In this document: positions 36,302 to 45,970 of the stretch, in pieces
Numbering within the stretch: position 1 is the first letter of the stretch
Layout: each line of letters opens with the position of its first letter
Source of the DNA: CAWBRY01 sp963791295
Lineage (GTDB): Bacteria; Bacteroidota; Bacteroidia; Chitinophagales; Chitinophagaceae
NCBI GenBank assembly: GCA_963791295.1
Contig: CAWBRY010000001.1
Span: 1,860,001 to 1,924,000, forward strand
DNA length: 64,000 nucleotides
Reading direction: 5' to 3'
The notes under the pieces: generated by a model
The model's database searches: none
The model's input: the letters and a program-made list of their open reading frames with translations, nothing else
What the model was told of the DNA's origin: nothing
Program-made: the position numbers and the translations under genes

Positions 36302-38520
36302 GAGGGTTTTATTGGCAATTCAACTATGAACTGCGAGCCTTCCGATTCTTTTGTTTCTACCCTTATTTCACCCCCATGTGCTTTCACTATGTCGTACGCT
36401 AAGGACAAACCTAATCCCGTTCCTTGGCCCGCGGGTTTATTTGTGAAGAACGGTTGAAAGATCTTATCCATCACTTTTTGAGGAATACCATTGCCATTAT
36501 CTCCCACTCGGATTTCAATCTTGCCATTCATCTTTTTGGTGCCTATAGAAATCATTGGTTCAAAACCATCCTTATGCTTTTTCCCTTTTTCTGCAACCGT
36601 ATAAAAGGCATTATTATACAGGTTCAGTAGCAGCTTCCCAATATCCTGAGGGACTATATTTATTTTGCCAAGGCCTGGATCATAGTCAGTTTGGATCTTT
36701 GCATTGAACGACTTATTCTTCGCTCTAAAACCGTGATAGGAAAGCCTTAAATACTCATCGGCCAAATTATTTATGTCGGTCGGTTCCCTTATTCCAGTTC
36801 CGCTACGGCTATGCTGGAGCATCCCTTTTACAATCGCATCGGCTCTTTTGCCATGATGGGCTATCTTATGCTCATTTTCCTGGATATCATTGGCAAGGGA
36901 CATCGCATCTTCTTTAGTGCCCGTCTTCAGTTCATCCATTAGTTCGGCGATTAATTCAGTATTTATTTCAGAAAAATTATTTACAAAATTTAACGGATTT
37001 TCGATCTCATGCGCGATCCCGGCAGTAAGTTCCCCGAGAGAGGCCATTTTTTCAGACTGGATCAACTGGAGTTGCGTTGCTCTCAATTCAGTAAGTGTAC
37101 TCTGGATCTCTTCCTTTTGTTGTTGCAATAATTTATTGGCATGTTGTTTATTGCGAAAAGCAGTAAAGGCGATAGCTGCCAGAGCCAATGTCAGAACCAG
37201 CCCGATGATCAAGGTTAGTTGACGGGTCCGGGCTATTGCTTTTTCCTTTTGTTGTTCTGCACGGGCTACCTCTTGTTTTTTTTCAAATTCATAGTTCATT
37301 GTCAATTCGGTGGCTTTGCGGACATTTTCTTTATTGCGCATAGAGTCGACAATCTCCGCCGACAGTTTGAAAGTTTTTAACGCTTTACTATAACTTCCCG
37401 TTTGTTCATAGCATTCAGACAGGGACGAGTAGGTATTACCGACTTGTTCATCAAAGATGTCTGCGTCTTTCATCGCGTCAAAGGCCTTCTCGAAATAAAA
37501 GATAGCTTCCTTACATTTTCCCTCCATTTTTAGTATCGAGCCCATTCCCGCATAGGTCTGGTAGATATTCAACGGCTGATTCGACGAATCCGCAATGGAT
37601 ATAGATCTTTTTGCCAGTTCTTTGGCCTTGTCATATTGTTTTTCGTGCGCCAGGCATATTGCAGCCTTCCCCAAACTAGCGGATTGGATGCCAAGGTCGC
37701 CCATTTCACCTCCGAGTGTCGCCGCCTTCATCGCAAATTCATACGATTTGTCCATCTTATTTTCTAACTCATACAGGGTTGCGAGGTTAGAATAGGAATA
37801 CAATTCAACGTTTTTAGTTCCCGACTTTTGAGCCAGCTCGATAGCCTTCAGAAGAAATTCTTCTGCTCTTGTTGTATCTCCCATACTCTTATAGGCAAGC
37901 GCCATATTCATTCGGAGGTAGGATTGCGTGTTGATGTCATTTTGCTCTTCGGCTGATCGCAAGGCTTTCTGTTGATAAAATATGGCTTGGGAATAGTTTG
38001 ATTTCATGTATAAGGAAACAGAAATGCCCTGGTAACCTCTGTTCATCAACGTGATATTTTTCATTTGCTCCGCAATATCAATGGCCTTTTGAAAAAAAAT
38101 GATGGAGCTATCATATTTACTCTGCATGCCGTATGTTCTTCCATAGGCCACATAAAGGAATCCTTTCCCTAGTGAGTCTTTCAAGGCCGTGTATAAAATG
38201 CCAGCAGTCTTCAAATTTTCTTCTGCGTCAGCCCATTCTCCTTTATATGAGTAAGAACTGGCCAGTCCCACTCGCGCATCCGCTTCTCCCGCTTTGTAAT
38301 TTATTTTCCGTGTTTCTTCGATCGTTGCGTGAGCGAGTGCAATCGCTGAGTCCAGATTAATTTCACTTAGTCTGGGTATTTTTTTATTGATCAGGTTGAT
38401 CCTGGCTGTATCGGAACTTGCCTTGGAAATAAGATTATTGAGGCTGTCAATCAGGGGCGTTTGCGAAAAACAGGGGAGGAGAAAAAGACAGAAAAGCAAA
38501 GACACTGCAGCTACTCTCAT
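36298..38520 (-). CDS. TPR sensor histidine kinase
   Basis: 740 aa from the ATG at 38520, chosen because it starts the signal peptide (MRVAAVSLLFCLFLLPCFSQ). Eight or nine TPRs (about residues 25-400) sense in the periplasm. A membrane helix (about 430-450), then a coiled coil, H-box His in GIAHEIENPLNF (about 504) and a HATPase domain with NLYNNAFYTV, DNGNGIPQ and GTGLGLSLAYDIV. No receiver domain and no neighbouring regulator. Very similar in plan to the element-borne kinase at 29193, including the PIK-type C-terminus. Confidence 0.92.
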   Translation of the reverse strand: MRVAAVSLLFCLFLLPCFSQTPLIDSLNNLISKASSDTARINLINKKIPRLSEINLDSAIALAHATIEETRKINYKAGEADARVGLASSYSYKGEWADAEENLKTAGILYTALKDSLGKGFLYVAYGRTYGMQSKYDSSIIFFQKAIDIAEQMKNITLMNRGYQGISVSLYMKSNYSQAIFYQQKALRSAEEQNDINTQSYLRMNMALAYKSMGDTTRAEEFLLKAIELAQKSGTKNVELYSYSNLATLYELENKMDKSYEFAMKAATLGGEMGDLGIQSASLGKAAICLAHEKQYDKAKELAKRSISIADSSNQPLNIYQTYAGMGSILKMEGKCKEAIFYFEKAFDAMKDADIFDEQVGNTYSSLSECYEQTGSYSKALKTFKLSAEIVDSMRNKENVRKATELTMNYEFEKKQEVARAEQQKEKAIARTRQLTLIIGLVLTLALAAIAFTAFRNKQHANKLLQQQKEEIQSTLTELRATQLQLIQSEKMASLGELTAGIAHEIENPLNFVNNFSEINTELIAELMDELKTGTKEDAMSLANDIQENEHKIAHHGKRADAIVKGMLQHSRSGTGIREPTDINNLADEYLRLSYHGFRAKNKSFNAKIQTDYDPGLGKINIVPQDIGKLLLNLYNNAFYTVAEKGKKHKDGFEPMISIGTKKMNGKIEIRVGDNGNGIPQKVMDKIFQPFFTNKPAGQGTGLGLSLAYDIVKAHGGEIRVETKESEGSQFIVELPIKPS

Positions 38521-38635
38521 GCGCTTTGGGATTAGGTTCAAATTAATCTTACCTATTGCAAGAGAAAAGTTAGCCAACTTCAAGAAATTTTTACTGCCTT
38601 TTTTTCAAAGCAATTCTATTTCAGCTTATTAGGGA

Positions 38636-38950
38636 TTATTGCAGATAGAAGACTTCTTCCAATTTAATACTCACAGGGGATTTATCGTTGTTTGTCTCCA
38701 TTATATCTGCCATGTACTGCCACCACCTCTGCATAAGCTCTTGTTGTGGCAAGCTGTCCAATGCTTTTAGATCAGTTACATTCAGGGACCCAAATAATGT
38801 ATTGGTTTGTTTGTCCAGGAAAATAGAATACTCTTGAATTCCCGCCTGTTTTAGAAGATCTTTCAGTTCAGGCCAGATTTCATCGTGGCGTCGTTTATAC
38901 TCTGCCGCTTTCCCGGCAAACAATTTCATTTTAAAAGCAACACGGTGCAT
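38636..38950 (-). CDS. rhaM: L-rhamnose mutarotase
   Basis: 104 aa, the exact family length. Interconverts alpha and beta L-rhamnose. The N-terminus MHRVAFKMKLFAGKAAEYKR with RRHDEIWPELKDLLK carries the conserved Tyr and His; the C-terminal half has the WW pair (MQRWWQYMADIM). An in-frame start 21 codons upstream was rejected because it extends beyond the family. No other rhamnose genes adjoin it, though a FucP-like transporter lies 10 kb away. Confidence 0.9.
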   Translation of the reverse strand: MHRVAFKMKLFAGKAAEYKRRHDEIWPELKDLLKQAGIQEYSIFLDKQTNTLFGSLNVTDLKALDSLPQQELMQRWWQYMADIMETNNDKSPVSIKLEEVFYLQ

Positions 38951-39070
38951 GGAAGCTGAATTTTTTAAAAAAGCAATAATACGGCATTCTTGTTGCGTGC
39001 GTGAGACACACACCAGGGCGCAAGATTTTCAGGTCCTTCCGAATTTCGAGAAGATATATTATCTTAAAGT

Positions 39071-40405
39071 ATGCGCCACCATATAAACAATATAGTTGCA
39101 AAGGTCTTGTGGGTTCTCGTTCTATATGGATGCAGCCGGTCCTCCGGCCCGAATAATCCAAACACGACTACTCTTCAAATTACTTCTATCCATCCTACCA
39201 GTGGGGCACCCGGGTCCTTAGACACGGTTGAAGGAAGAGGCTTCGATCCGGTGCCCTCGTCAAACACCGTCTTTTTTGGAAACAGCATGGGAACCGTGAT
39301 CAACGCGACCAGCTCCCAGCTTATCGTCAGAGTTCCTGATCCGGTATCAACGGGAAATATATCTGTACAGGTGAACGGGCAAACTGTAACCGGTCCTGTT
39401 TTCACTGCAAGACCGGGTGGCACGACGGGTTTAGTTGAAGTGTCCACAATTGCAGGTAATCATAGCTTCGGTCACCAGGACGGAGCAGCATTGAGTGCCA
39501 GCTTCGCGTTTATTTGGGATATTGCTTCCGATTATGCCGGCAATATCTATGTAGCGGACGGAAGCAATAATTTGGTTCGGAGGGTTTCCACAGACGGAAT
39601 GGTCACAACCCTGGCAGGAAGTGGGAGCCAAGGTGCTTCCACAGGCGCGGGCACATTTTTTTACTACCCCATCGGGGTGGACGTAGATCAGAATAATCAT
39701 GTATATGTTGCCAATCAATGGCAACACAAAATCCAGAAAATTACTGCGCAGGAAACAGTTACGACCATGGCGGGAGGGGCTGGAGGCGGTTTTGTAGACG
39801 GGACCGGTTCCAGCGCTGGTTTTTATTTGCCTACGGATGTTGCTGTTGACGCCACCGGAAACGTATTTGTTGTGGACCAGGGTAACAATGCGATTCGTAA
39901 AGTCACTCCTTCAGGAGTGGTAACTACTTTCGCAGGTGGCACTCAGGGCTCAGCAAACGGTGTTGGCACGGCTGCTAGTTTTTCGAATCCTAATGGTATA
40001 GCAATCGACAATACCGCTAATCTCTATGTTGCCGATATGGGAAATTTTATGATCCGGAAAATTACCCCGGCTGGGGTGGTAACAACAGTCGCAGGCCTCG
40101 GCAACCCGAGCGTTGGCGAGGTCGATGGACCTGTGAGCATCGCTACTTTTGCCACGCCAATGTCAGTGGCGGTCGATGCTAATGGAGTGATTTATGTTGC
40201 AGATTATACTGGAAACAAGATTCGAAAGATAAGCACTGACGGCATAGTTTCCACCCTTGCTGGCACCGGTGCGGACGGCTCTGCAGATGGTCCCGCCAAT
40301 ATGGCTACTTTTAACGGACCATCAGGACTGGCAGTAGATGGGAGCGGAAATATTTATGTTGCTGACGGAAAGAATTATGTTATCCGCAAGATCGTCGTTC
40401 ACTGA
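39071..40405 (+). CDS. IPT/TIG plus NHL-repeat lipoprotein
   Basis: 444 aa with a signal peptide and lipobox LYGC (Cys about residue 21). One IPT/TIG domain (about 36-115, ITSIHPTSGAPGSLDTVEGR), then at least five NHL repeats forming a beta propeller (about 120-440), each with a VAVDATGNVFVVDQGNNAIRK-type core. Probably a cell-surface binding propeller. The TonB receptor reading frame begins at the very next base, so the pair is likely one operon, as for a surface lipoprotein with its importer. Confidence 0.88.
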   Translation: MRHHINNIVAKVLWVLVLYGCSRSSGPNNPNTTTLQITSIHPTSGAPGSLDTVEGRGFDPVPSSNTVFFGNSMGTVINATSSQLIVRVPDPVSTGNISVQVNGQTVTGPVFTARPGGTTGLVEVSTIAGNHSFGHQDGAALSASFAFIWDIASDYAGNIYVADGSNNLVRRVSTDGMVTTLAGSGSQGASTGAGTFFYYPIGVDVDQNNHVYVANQWQHKIQKITAQETVTTMAGGAGGGFVDGTGSSAGFYLPTDVAVDATGNVFVVDQGNNAIRKVTPSGVVTTFAGGTQGSANGVGTAASFSNPNGIAIDNTANLYVADMGNFMIRKITPAGVVTTVAGLGNPSVGEVDGPVSIATFATPMSVAVDANGVIYVADYTGNKIRKISTDGIVSTLAGTGADGSADGPANMATFNGPSGLAVDGSGNIYVADGKNYVIRKIVVH

Positions 40406-42766
40406 TTGCATTTCCTTCCTTTTTCATTTAACCAATACCCAGATAGCTCTGCCGGCTTACCAATCCGTCTAATCCCTGAGCACGTATATGCCTTTGGTGC
40501 AAAATTCATTTCCCTTTTATACCAAAGCTTGAACTCTTCTTCGGCATATTCCTTGATACTCCTGCTCTGCCTGTCATCAGTACTGCATGCACAAACCATA
40601 ATAACCGGTAAAATCATAGATGCGGTAAGTCGACAATCCCTGGCAGGTGCGAGCATAGTAGAAGAAACTAACCAAAAATATACTGCTTTAACGGACCAGG
40701 ATGGCAATTTCCTAATAAAGGTTACTAACGCTAACTCCACTTTAATAGCGTCGTATGTGGGCTTTCAATCTATCAGAGCAAGTATTAGTGGACAGAGCAA
40801 TGTAAAAATCGAAATGCATCAAAGCGTGGTTAATCTTGGCGATATTCTTATCGACAGTAGAAGTGTACAGCAAAAGTTCAGCGCCCTGGCAAAAGTAGAT
40901 CTGGATCTGCACCCCGTGAGGAACACGCAGGAATTGATGAGGATCGTGCCTGGCTTATTTGTGGCCCAGCATGCTGGAGGCGGGAAAGCTGAACAAATAT
41001 TCTTACGAGGGTTTGATTGTGATCATGGCACCGATATACAAGTTAGCATTGACGGCATCCCGGTAAACATGGTATCTCATGCTCATGGACAGGGTTATGC
41101 AGATTCCCACTTTATCATTCCTGAAACCATCAACAAAATTGACTATGGCACCGGTCCATATTACCCGCAACACGGAAACTTAAATACAGCGGGTTATATT
41201 GCCTTTACAACTTATAACAACATCTCCAGAAGCCAGGTGCAGGTAGAAGCAGGCAGGTATAATACATTGCGATCCCTTGCAATAATTGACCTGCTGAAGA
41301 AAAACAAGGAAAAACAGAGTGCTTATATCGCTGCAGAGTTTAATTATTCCGATGGAGCAACCATCAACAAGCAAAACTTCAATCGCATAAATTTATTTGG
41401 TAAATATAATATTGCCATATCTGCCAAAACCCGGTTCACCGTTTCTGCATCAGCTTTCAAAAGTAAGTGGGACGCCTCAGGGCAGGTGCCATCACGCGCA
41501 GTGACAAACCGAACTATTGACCGCTTTGGATCTATTGACCCGAGTGAAGGAGGGCACACAGCAAGATATAATGCCTATCTGGTTCTCTCTCATGTATTTT
41601 CAGAAAGCCTGTCACTACTGAATCAGGCGTTTTTTACACGTAATCTATTCAGCCTATACTCTGATTTCACTTTTTATCTTAACGATCCTGTCAATGCAGA
41701 TGAAATAAATCAATCGGAGACGAGAAACATTTTTGGCTTTAATTCCACGCTGTCTAAAAACAAGATTTATCATAACTGGACTTTAAATTCCACCTATGGC
41801 ATGGGCCTGCGGCATGATGCAACTAGAAATTCGTTCCTGGCACACACGGTAAAACGCAGGTTTATTGATTACATCAAACTTGGAGATATAAAAGAGGCCA
41901 ACGCCTTTGGTTTTATTCAACAGCAAGCGACCTTTGGAAAATGGGTTATAGACGCCGGCGCCAGGTTGGACTATCTGCATTTTTATTATTTGGACAAATT
42001 ACAATCTCCGCAATTACCCACACAAGGAAAAACTATCTTAAGTCCAAAATTGAATATTCAATATACAGTCTCTCCAAAGATTCAGATATATGTTAAGCTA
42101 GGAAAAGGTTTCCATTCAAATGATACGCGGGTGGTCGTTGCAAATAAAGGCGAAGAAATTCTACCCGCGGCTTATGGCGCTGACTTGGGAATTATCCTAA
42201 AACCAAATAACAACCTGCTATTAAATATAGCCGCTTATTATCTCCATTTGAATCAGGAATTTGTCTATGTAGGTGATGATGGAAATATTGAACCGAGCGG
42301 TAAGACAAGAAGGAAGGGGATTGATATCATTGCCCGTTACCAGTTTACAAAAGCTTTATTTGCCAATCTAAATCTCGACTTCGCTAAACCGCAGGCGATA
42401 GGAGAGCCTAAAGGTGAAGATTATGTTCCCCTAGCTCCACGAGTCACCAGTGCCGGTGGTATATTCTATAAGAAGAGAGAAGGCATCAATGGCGGCCTAA
42501 CTTATAGATATATTAAAAGCAGACCCGCCAATGAGGACAACTCAATAGTTGCGAAAGGGTATTTTCTATTGGATGCATCAATTAATTATTCCCAACCAAA
42601 GTATGAAGTAGGAGTAGCCCTGGAGAACATCCTCAACGCTGAATGGAATGAAGCGCAATTTGCAACAGAAAGCAGGCTTATGAATGAACCAGGACCTGTT
42701 ACCGAATTAAATTTTACGCCAGGCATTCCTTTTTTCGTCAAAGCGAAATTGGCGATCTATTTTTGA
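40406..42766 (+). CDS. TonB-dependent outer-membrane receptor
   Basis: About 745-786 aa. The start is unclear: the frame opens at a TTG next to the NHL gene stop, and a TTG at 40529 would give a shorter, cleaner signal peptide ending LHAQ. A carboxypeptidase-regulatory-like domain follows (TIITGKIIDAVSRQSLAGAS), then the plug domain (NTQELMRIVPGLFVAQHAGG, IFLRGFDCDHGTDIQVSIDG) and a 22-strand barrel ending in FFVKAKLAIYF. A His-rich plug loop (VSHAHGQGYADSHF) is notable. Imports an unknown ligand; metal complexes are possible. Confidence 0.9.
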   Translation: MHFLPFSFNQYPDSSAGLPIRLIPEHVYAFGAKFISLLYQSLNSSSAYSLILLLCLSSVLHAQTIITGKIIDAVSRQSLAGASIVEETNQKYTALTDQDGNFLIKVTNANSTLIASYVGFQSIRASISGQSNVKIEMHQSVVNLGDILIDSRSVQQKFSALAKVDLDLHPVRNTQELMRIVPGLFVAQHAGGGKAEQIFLRGFDCDHGTDIQVSIDGIPVNMVSHAHGQGYADSHFIIPETINKIDYGTGPYYPQHGNLNTAGYIAFTTYNNISRSQVQVEAGRYNTLRSLAIIDLLKKNKEKQSAYIAAEFNYSDGATINKQNFNRINLFGKYNIAISAKTRFTVSASAFKSKWDASGQVPSRAVTNRTIDRFGSIDPSEGGHTARYNAYLVLSHVFSESLSLLNQAFFTRNLFSLYSDFTFYLNDPVNADEINQSETRNIFGFNSTLSKNKIYHNWTLNSTYGMGLRHDATRNSFLAHTVKRRFIDYIKLGDIKEANAFGFIQQQATFGKWVIDAGARLDYLHFYYLDKLQSPQLPTQGKTILSPKLNIQYTVSPKIQIYVKLGKGFHSNDTRVVVANKGEEILPAAYGADLGIILKPNNNLLLNIAAYYLHLNQEFVYVGDDGNIEPSGKTRRKGIDIIARYQFTKALFANLNLDFAKPQAIGEPKGEDYVPLAPRVTSAGGIFYKKREGINGGLTYRYIKSRPANEDNSIVAKGYFLLDASINYSQPKYEVGVALENILNAEWNEAQFATESRLMNEPGPVTELNFTPGIPFFVKAKLAIYF

Positions 42767-42769
42767 CGA

Positions 42770-43090
42770 ATGATTAATGAAGAAAACTTCTCGAAAATGG
42801 CACTCGCCTTTCCCGGAGTAGAAACAACCCCTCACTTTGAAAGGACAGGCTTTAGAGTAATCGGAAAACGAATGTTCACGACTTACCTGGCGGCCAACAA
42901 CACAGCCAATATTTTTCTGACACCGGCTGAACAGATCGTTTTTTGCAAAATGGATAAAGTGAATATTTATCCCGTTCCCAACAAATGGGGCGAGAAAGGG
43001 GCGACGACTTTTGAATTGAATAAAGTTGCGAGGGAGATCCTGCAGGAAGCGCTGATCTCTGCATACAATGAAGTGGTAAGGAAAAAATGA
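42770..43090 (+). CDS. MmcQ/YjbR family protein
   Basis: 106 aa. The family pattern is present: a short N-terminal helix with FPGVETTPHFERTGFRV, KRMFTTYLAANNTANIFLTP, then a PNKWGEKGATTFELNKV block. Small CyaY-like fold, sometimes called DNA-binding, role unproven. Three bases after the TonB receptor stop. Confidence 0.85.
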   Translation: MINEENFSKMALAFPGVETTPHFERTGFRVIGKRMFTTYLAANNTANIFLTPAEQIVFCKMDKVNIYPVPNKWGEKGATTFELNKVAREILQEALISAYNEVVRKK

Positions 43091-43095
43091 TTTGG

Positions 43096-43611
43096 CTACA
43101 TGACCGTAGCTATATTCTTTGCAATTGAATTAAATTCAGTCACAGAGGTCTTACTGGTTATTTTGTTCACTTTCATTCTCATCATTCGCTTCCCTTTCCT
43201 CACCAAGATAAAATAGAAATTCTTGCCGTCGCTGTGAAAGTAAGCTTCATCACCTAGATCGTGTCTTACCACAACGCCCTCATGATTCTCATTGCCTTTC
43301 TTAATAAAGGAATAGAGTTCTTTTGCAATCTGATCATTGGTAAATTCTTCATATAAGAAATAAATATTGCCGGTCTTGCCGGTTTTTTCATCCTCGGAAA
43401 GTGCCGTATAAGCGCACCGATAATCAGTAGTATCGACAATGACTCTGGATGAACTATCTGTTAAATGAGCCGGCTCTCCCAATATTTTCTCGGCATCTGA
43501 AAGAGTAAATAAATTGACTGGCTGAATGGAATCGGATGACAGTGTTTCAGCAGGCTTCTCTTTGCAACTAAGGAATAAGATCGTTGCTATTAAGTAAGTA
43601 CGTATCTCCAT
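43096..43611 (-). CDS. Lipoprotein of unknown function, 171 aa
   Basis: Lipobox LFLSC at residues 12-16. The mature protein has a SDAEKILGEPAHL segment, LSEDEKTGKTGNIYFLYEEF and a C-terminal VTEFNSIAKNIATVM helix, resembling small Bacteroidota lipoproteins with a DUF-type alpha/beta fold. Convergent with the MmcQ-like gene and 44 bases downstream of the DUF2652 gene on the same strand. Confidence 0.7.
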   Translation of the reverse strand: MEIRTYLIATILFLSCKEKPAETLSSDSIQPVNLFTLSDAEKILGEPAHLTDSSSRVIVDTTDYRCAYTALSEDEKTGKTGNIYFLYEEFTNDQIAKELYSFIKKGNENHEGVVVRHDLGDEAYFHSDGKNFYFILVRKGKRMMRMKVNKITSKTSVTEFNSIAKNIATVM

Positions 43612-43655
43612 GGGAATTTTTTATTGACCACAAAGGTCACAAAAAGGATCAAGAT

Positions 43656-44717
43656 TTAGACGAGCTCAGGCTCGGTTTCACACATTGTTTTGAGAACCCT
43701 GAGATGCGCCGCCTGCCCCTCCATCATGCCTTTCTTGTTTTCGGCGGGCAATGCCGAACCCATCCAGTTGACATTGAAATTCAAGAGCGTATTTCCGTCG
43801 CTCTGCCTGGTAAGGTCGTAACTGGCCAGGAGAGTGAGACCAATGTCTTTTATTTCTACCCGTTCCGAATAAAGTGCATGGTCATCGCCATAGTCACTAT
43901 ACACAGCCGTGTTCACCAACACCATGCCCATCAATATACAGTTGTGCCGCATCCCTATTCGCTCGGTGGTCATTTCGCGGTCGACTGAATCAACACCCAG
44001 CCATTCCGCTCGCTTGTCCACGTCGATCAGCACTTGATACACCTTCTTCAATGGGGCATTAATGACTAATTCAAAATTGTCTTCACCTTTAACAACGACA
44101 AAATCCGGCGGGGCAGGAGGTGCGGGGATCTGTGATTTATAATCAGTCAGGGTGGCGTATTCATAGTCGACCTTGCCGATGGATGGATAGGTCTGACTCG
44201 ATTTTGACCAAGAAAGAATCGGGTTTTCGTCCGTGCGACCAACTGCTTCGCAACAGGGATCGGTCATGAGAATATATTCATGAGAATCGATGTCATTCTT
44301 CATGAGGCGATGAGCGACAATCATGTCAACACCGGTTGCGTTGATAAACCGAGCGACTTTGATTTCTTTAATAGACCCGAAATGAACAATGAATTTGAGC
44401 GTTAGATTCGTGGCCGACTGACATGCACCACACTGACAGACGGTATCTCTTTCAATGACCATGCGTTGGCGATGAAAGTTTGAAAACATCTTGAGACACT
44501 GATCGATCAGCTGTTCCCGCTTTAACGGTTCACCCTTTCGATAAAATAGAACAGCATCACCTTCGATCTCTGCCACAGTAAACTCCGTCTCATTCGAATC
44601 AATGATCAGTTCCAGCAGTTCGGTGATGATGTGCGCACTGTGATCGATTTCAGTAACATTCGTGAAATCTGTAAAACCGCTTATGTCGGGAATGAAAATG
44701 ATTGCTTGTTCGGGCAT
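43656..44717 (-). CDS. DUF2652 cyclase-like domain fused to SRPBCC domain
   Basis: 353 aa, cytoplasmic. The N-terminal 190 residues resemble a class III nucleotidyl-cyclase fold: the first metal-binding aspartate in FIPDISGFTDF (D11) and the second in EIEGDAVLFY (D54) are both retained. A Cys cluster CQCGAC lies near residue 95, and DPCCEAVG near 150. From about 205 an SRPBCC (START-like) ligand-binding domain follows (FELVINAPLKKVYQVLIDVD ... LLNFNVNWMGSALP). Only eight bases separate it from the UrtA-like gene upstream, so the two are one operon. Whether it makes a cyclic nucleotide is not known. Confidence 0.78.
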   Translation of the reverse strand: MPEQAIIFIPDISGFTDFTNVTEIDHSAHIITELLELIIDSNETEFTVAEIEGDAVLFYRKGEPLKREQLIDQCLKMFSNFHRQRMVIERDTVCQCGACQSATNLTLKFIVHFGSIKEIKVARFINATGVDMIVAHRLMKNDIDSHEYILMTDPCCEAVGRTDENPILSWSKSSQTYPSIGKVDYEYATLTDYKSQIPAPPAPPDFVVVKGEDNFELVINAPLKKVYQVLIDVDKRAEWLGVDSVDREMTTERIGMRHNCILMGMVLVNTAVYSDYGDDHALYSERVEIKDIGLTLLASYDLTRQSDGNTLLNFNVNWMGSALPAENKKGMMEGQAAHLRVLKTMCETEPELV

Positions 44718-44725
44718 CTTTCCAT

Positions 44726-45847
44726 TTAATTTAGCATGCGTTCTTTAGGCTCGATAACACCGAGGCTCTTTACAATCTTGAATTTGCCATTGCTTGCCTG
44801 GGCAATATACATGTTCATGCGAACGTGATGCTGACCGGGTACCATTTCAGCTGCACCTCCAGGTCCTTCGGTAATCTTTGCATGATCCAATGCTTTGATA
44901 ACATCTTCCTGGTTTAATGAACCGGCTTCCTTTACCGCGGCCTCCCAAAGTTTCAGACCCCTGTACATTCCCGAACAGGCACTGCCGGCGGTAAACATAG
45001 CGCTTCCGGGATATAGATTATTGTATTCGTCAATCAGTTTTTTACTGAATGGATCATTCACATTCTGATAGTAATCCAGACAGCTATAAAGACCCTCCAC
45101 GTGTGCAGCAGGTACCAAATTGAAGAAATTCTCATCAAAGTAGGTAGTGACGATATGCCCGCCATTTTTGGTGAATCCAGCCTCATAGAGCTGTTCGAGA
45201 AAAGGAGTGAGTCCTGGAGGAACAATCGTATTAAATACCACCTCAGTTTTACTGGAGATGATCTTTTCAATTGTCTTGCTATAATCGGAATGATCGAGTG
45301 GAAAGTACTCTTCACCCATTATCTCTCCACCGTTTGCTCCAACCACCTCACGAACTTTCTTGTTCATGGTATGTGGCCAGATATAATCGGCTGATGGCAA
45401 ATAGAATTTCTTCGCGCCCGTTTCTTTCATCAACCAAGGGATCAGAGGATCCACTTGCTGTGCGGGTACGGGACCGGTACAGAAGATCAATGGATCCGAC
45501 TCTTCGCCTTCATATTGTTCCGGATAAATGTAAAGCTTCTTACCCTTTACCACTGCGGGACCTTTAATAGCCTGCCTGGTGGACGAAAAAATGCCGCCGA
45601 ATATCACATCAACCTGATCTTCCTGGACGAGCTTAGTTGCCTTCTCCTCTGCTACACTATCTGTCGTTTCACTATCCTCAAGGTAAAGATCTACCTGCCG
45701 TCCTAATATGCCGCCCTTTGCATTGATATCATTGATGACCATCTTGGCAACATTTGCATCTGCGGTGCCCATAAACGAAAGTGCACCGGTTTGATCGGTG
45801 ATGACTCCCACTCTGATGGATCGCCCATCAGTTGTTGATTCTTTCAT
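44726..45847 (-). CDS. UrtA/AmiC-like periplasmic-binding-fold protein lacking a signal peptide
   Basis: 373 aa type I periplasmic-binding fold close to urea and short-chain amide binding proteins: IRVGVITDQTGALSFMG, INAKGGILGRQVDLYLED, FGGIFSSTRQAI, then FYLPSADYIWPHTMN and ITEGPGGAAEMVPGQHHVRM. The protein starts MKESTTDGRSIRV with no signal peptide or lipobox, and no ABC permease or ATPase adjoins it. It should therefore be a cytoplasmic ligand sensor, like AmiC, rather than a transporter subunit. It is the first gene of a two-gene operon with the cyclase-like protein. Confidence 0.82.
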   Translation of the reverse strand: MKESTTDGRSIRVGVITDQTGALSFMGTADANVAKMVINDINAKGGILGRQVDLYLEDSETTDSVAEEKATKLVQEDQVDVIFGGIFSSTRQAIKGPAVVKGKKLYIYPEQYEGEESDPLIFCTGPVPAQQVDPLIPWLMKETGAKKFYLPSADYIWPHTMNKKVREVVGANGGEIMGEEYFPLDHSDYSKTIEKIISSKTEVVFNTIVPPGLTPFLEQLYEAGFTKNGGHIVTTYFDENFFNLVPAAHVEGLYSCLDYYQNVNDPFSKKLIDEYNNLYPGSAMFTAGSACSGMYRGLKLWEAAVKEAGSLNQEDVIKALDHAKITEGPGGAAEMVPGQHHVRMNMYIAQASNGKFKIVKSLGVIEPKERMLN

Positions 45848-45955
45848 TGTATTCTTTTTTTAGCTGGTTATAAATTGTGTGAGTTGCATTGTAGCAGATT
45901 AAATGTAGCGAAACAGATTATGAACGCCAAAAATCTCTCTTACCAGGAGATTATC

Positions 45956-45963
45956 TAAATTTG
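45956..45963 (+). promoter_or_regulatory. -7 box TAAATTTG, near-leaderless start
   Basis: Exact TAnnTTTG ending seven bases before the ATG at 45971, so the transcript should start at or very near the start codon. Confidence 0.6.
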
Positions 45964-45970
45964 AGGCTTG

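Noticed and set aside
43584..43988. Plus-strand open frame of 134 codons opposite the DUF2652 gene
   Set aside because: Low-complexity His- and Pro-rich translation typical of an antisense frame; the minus-strand protein has two recognisable domains.
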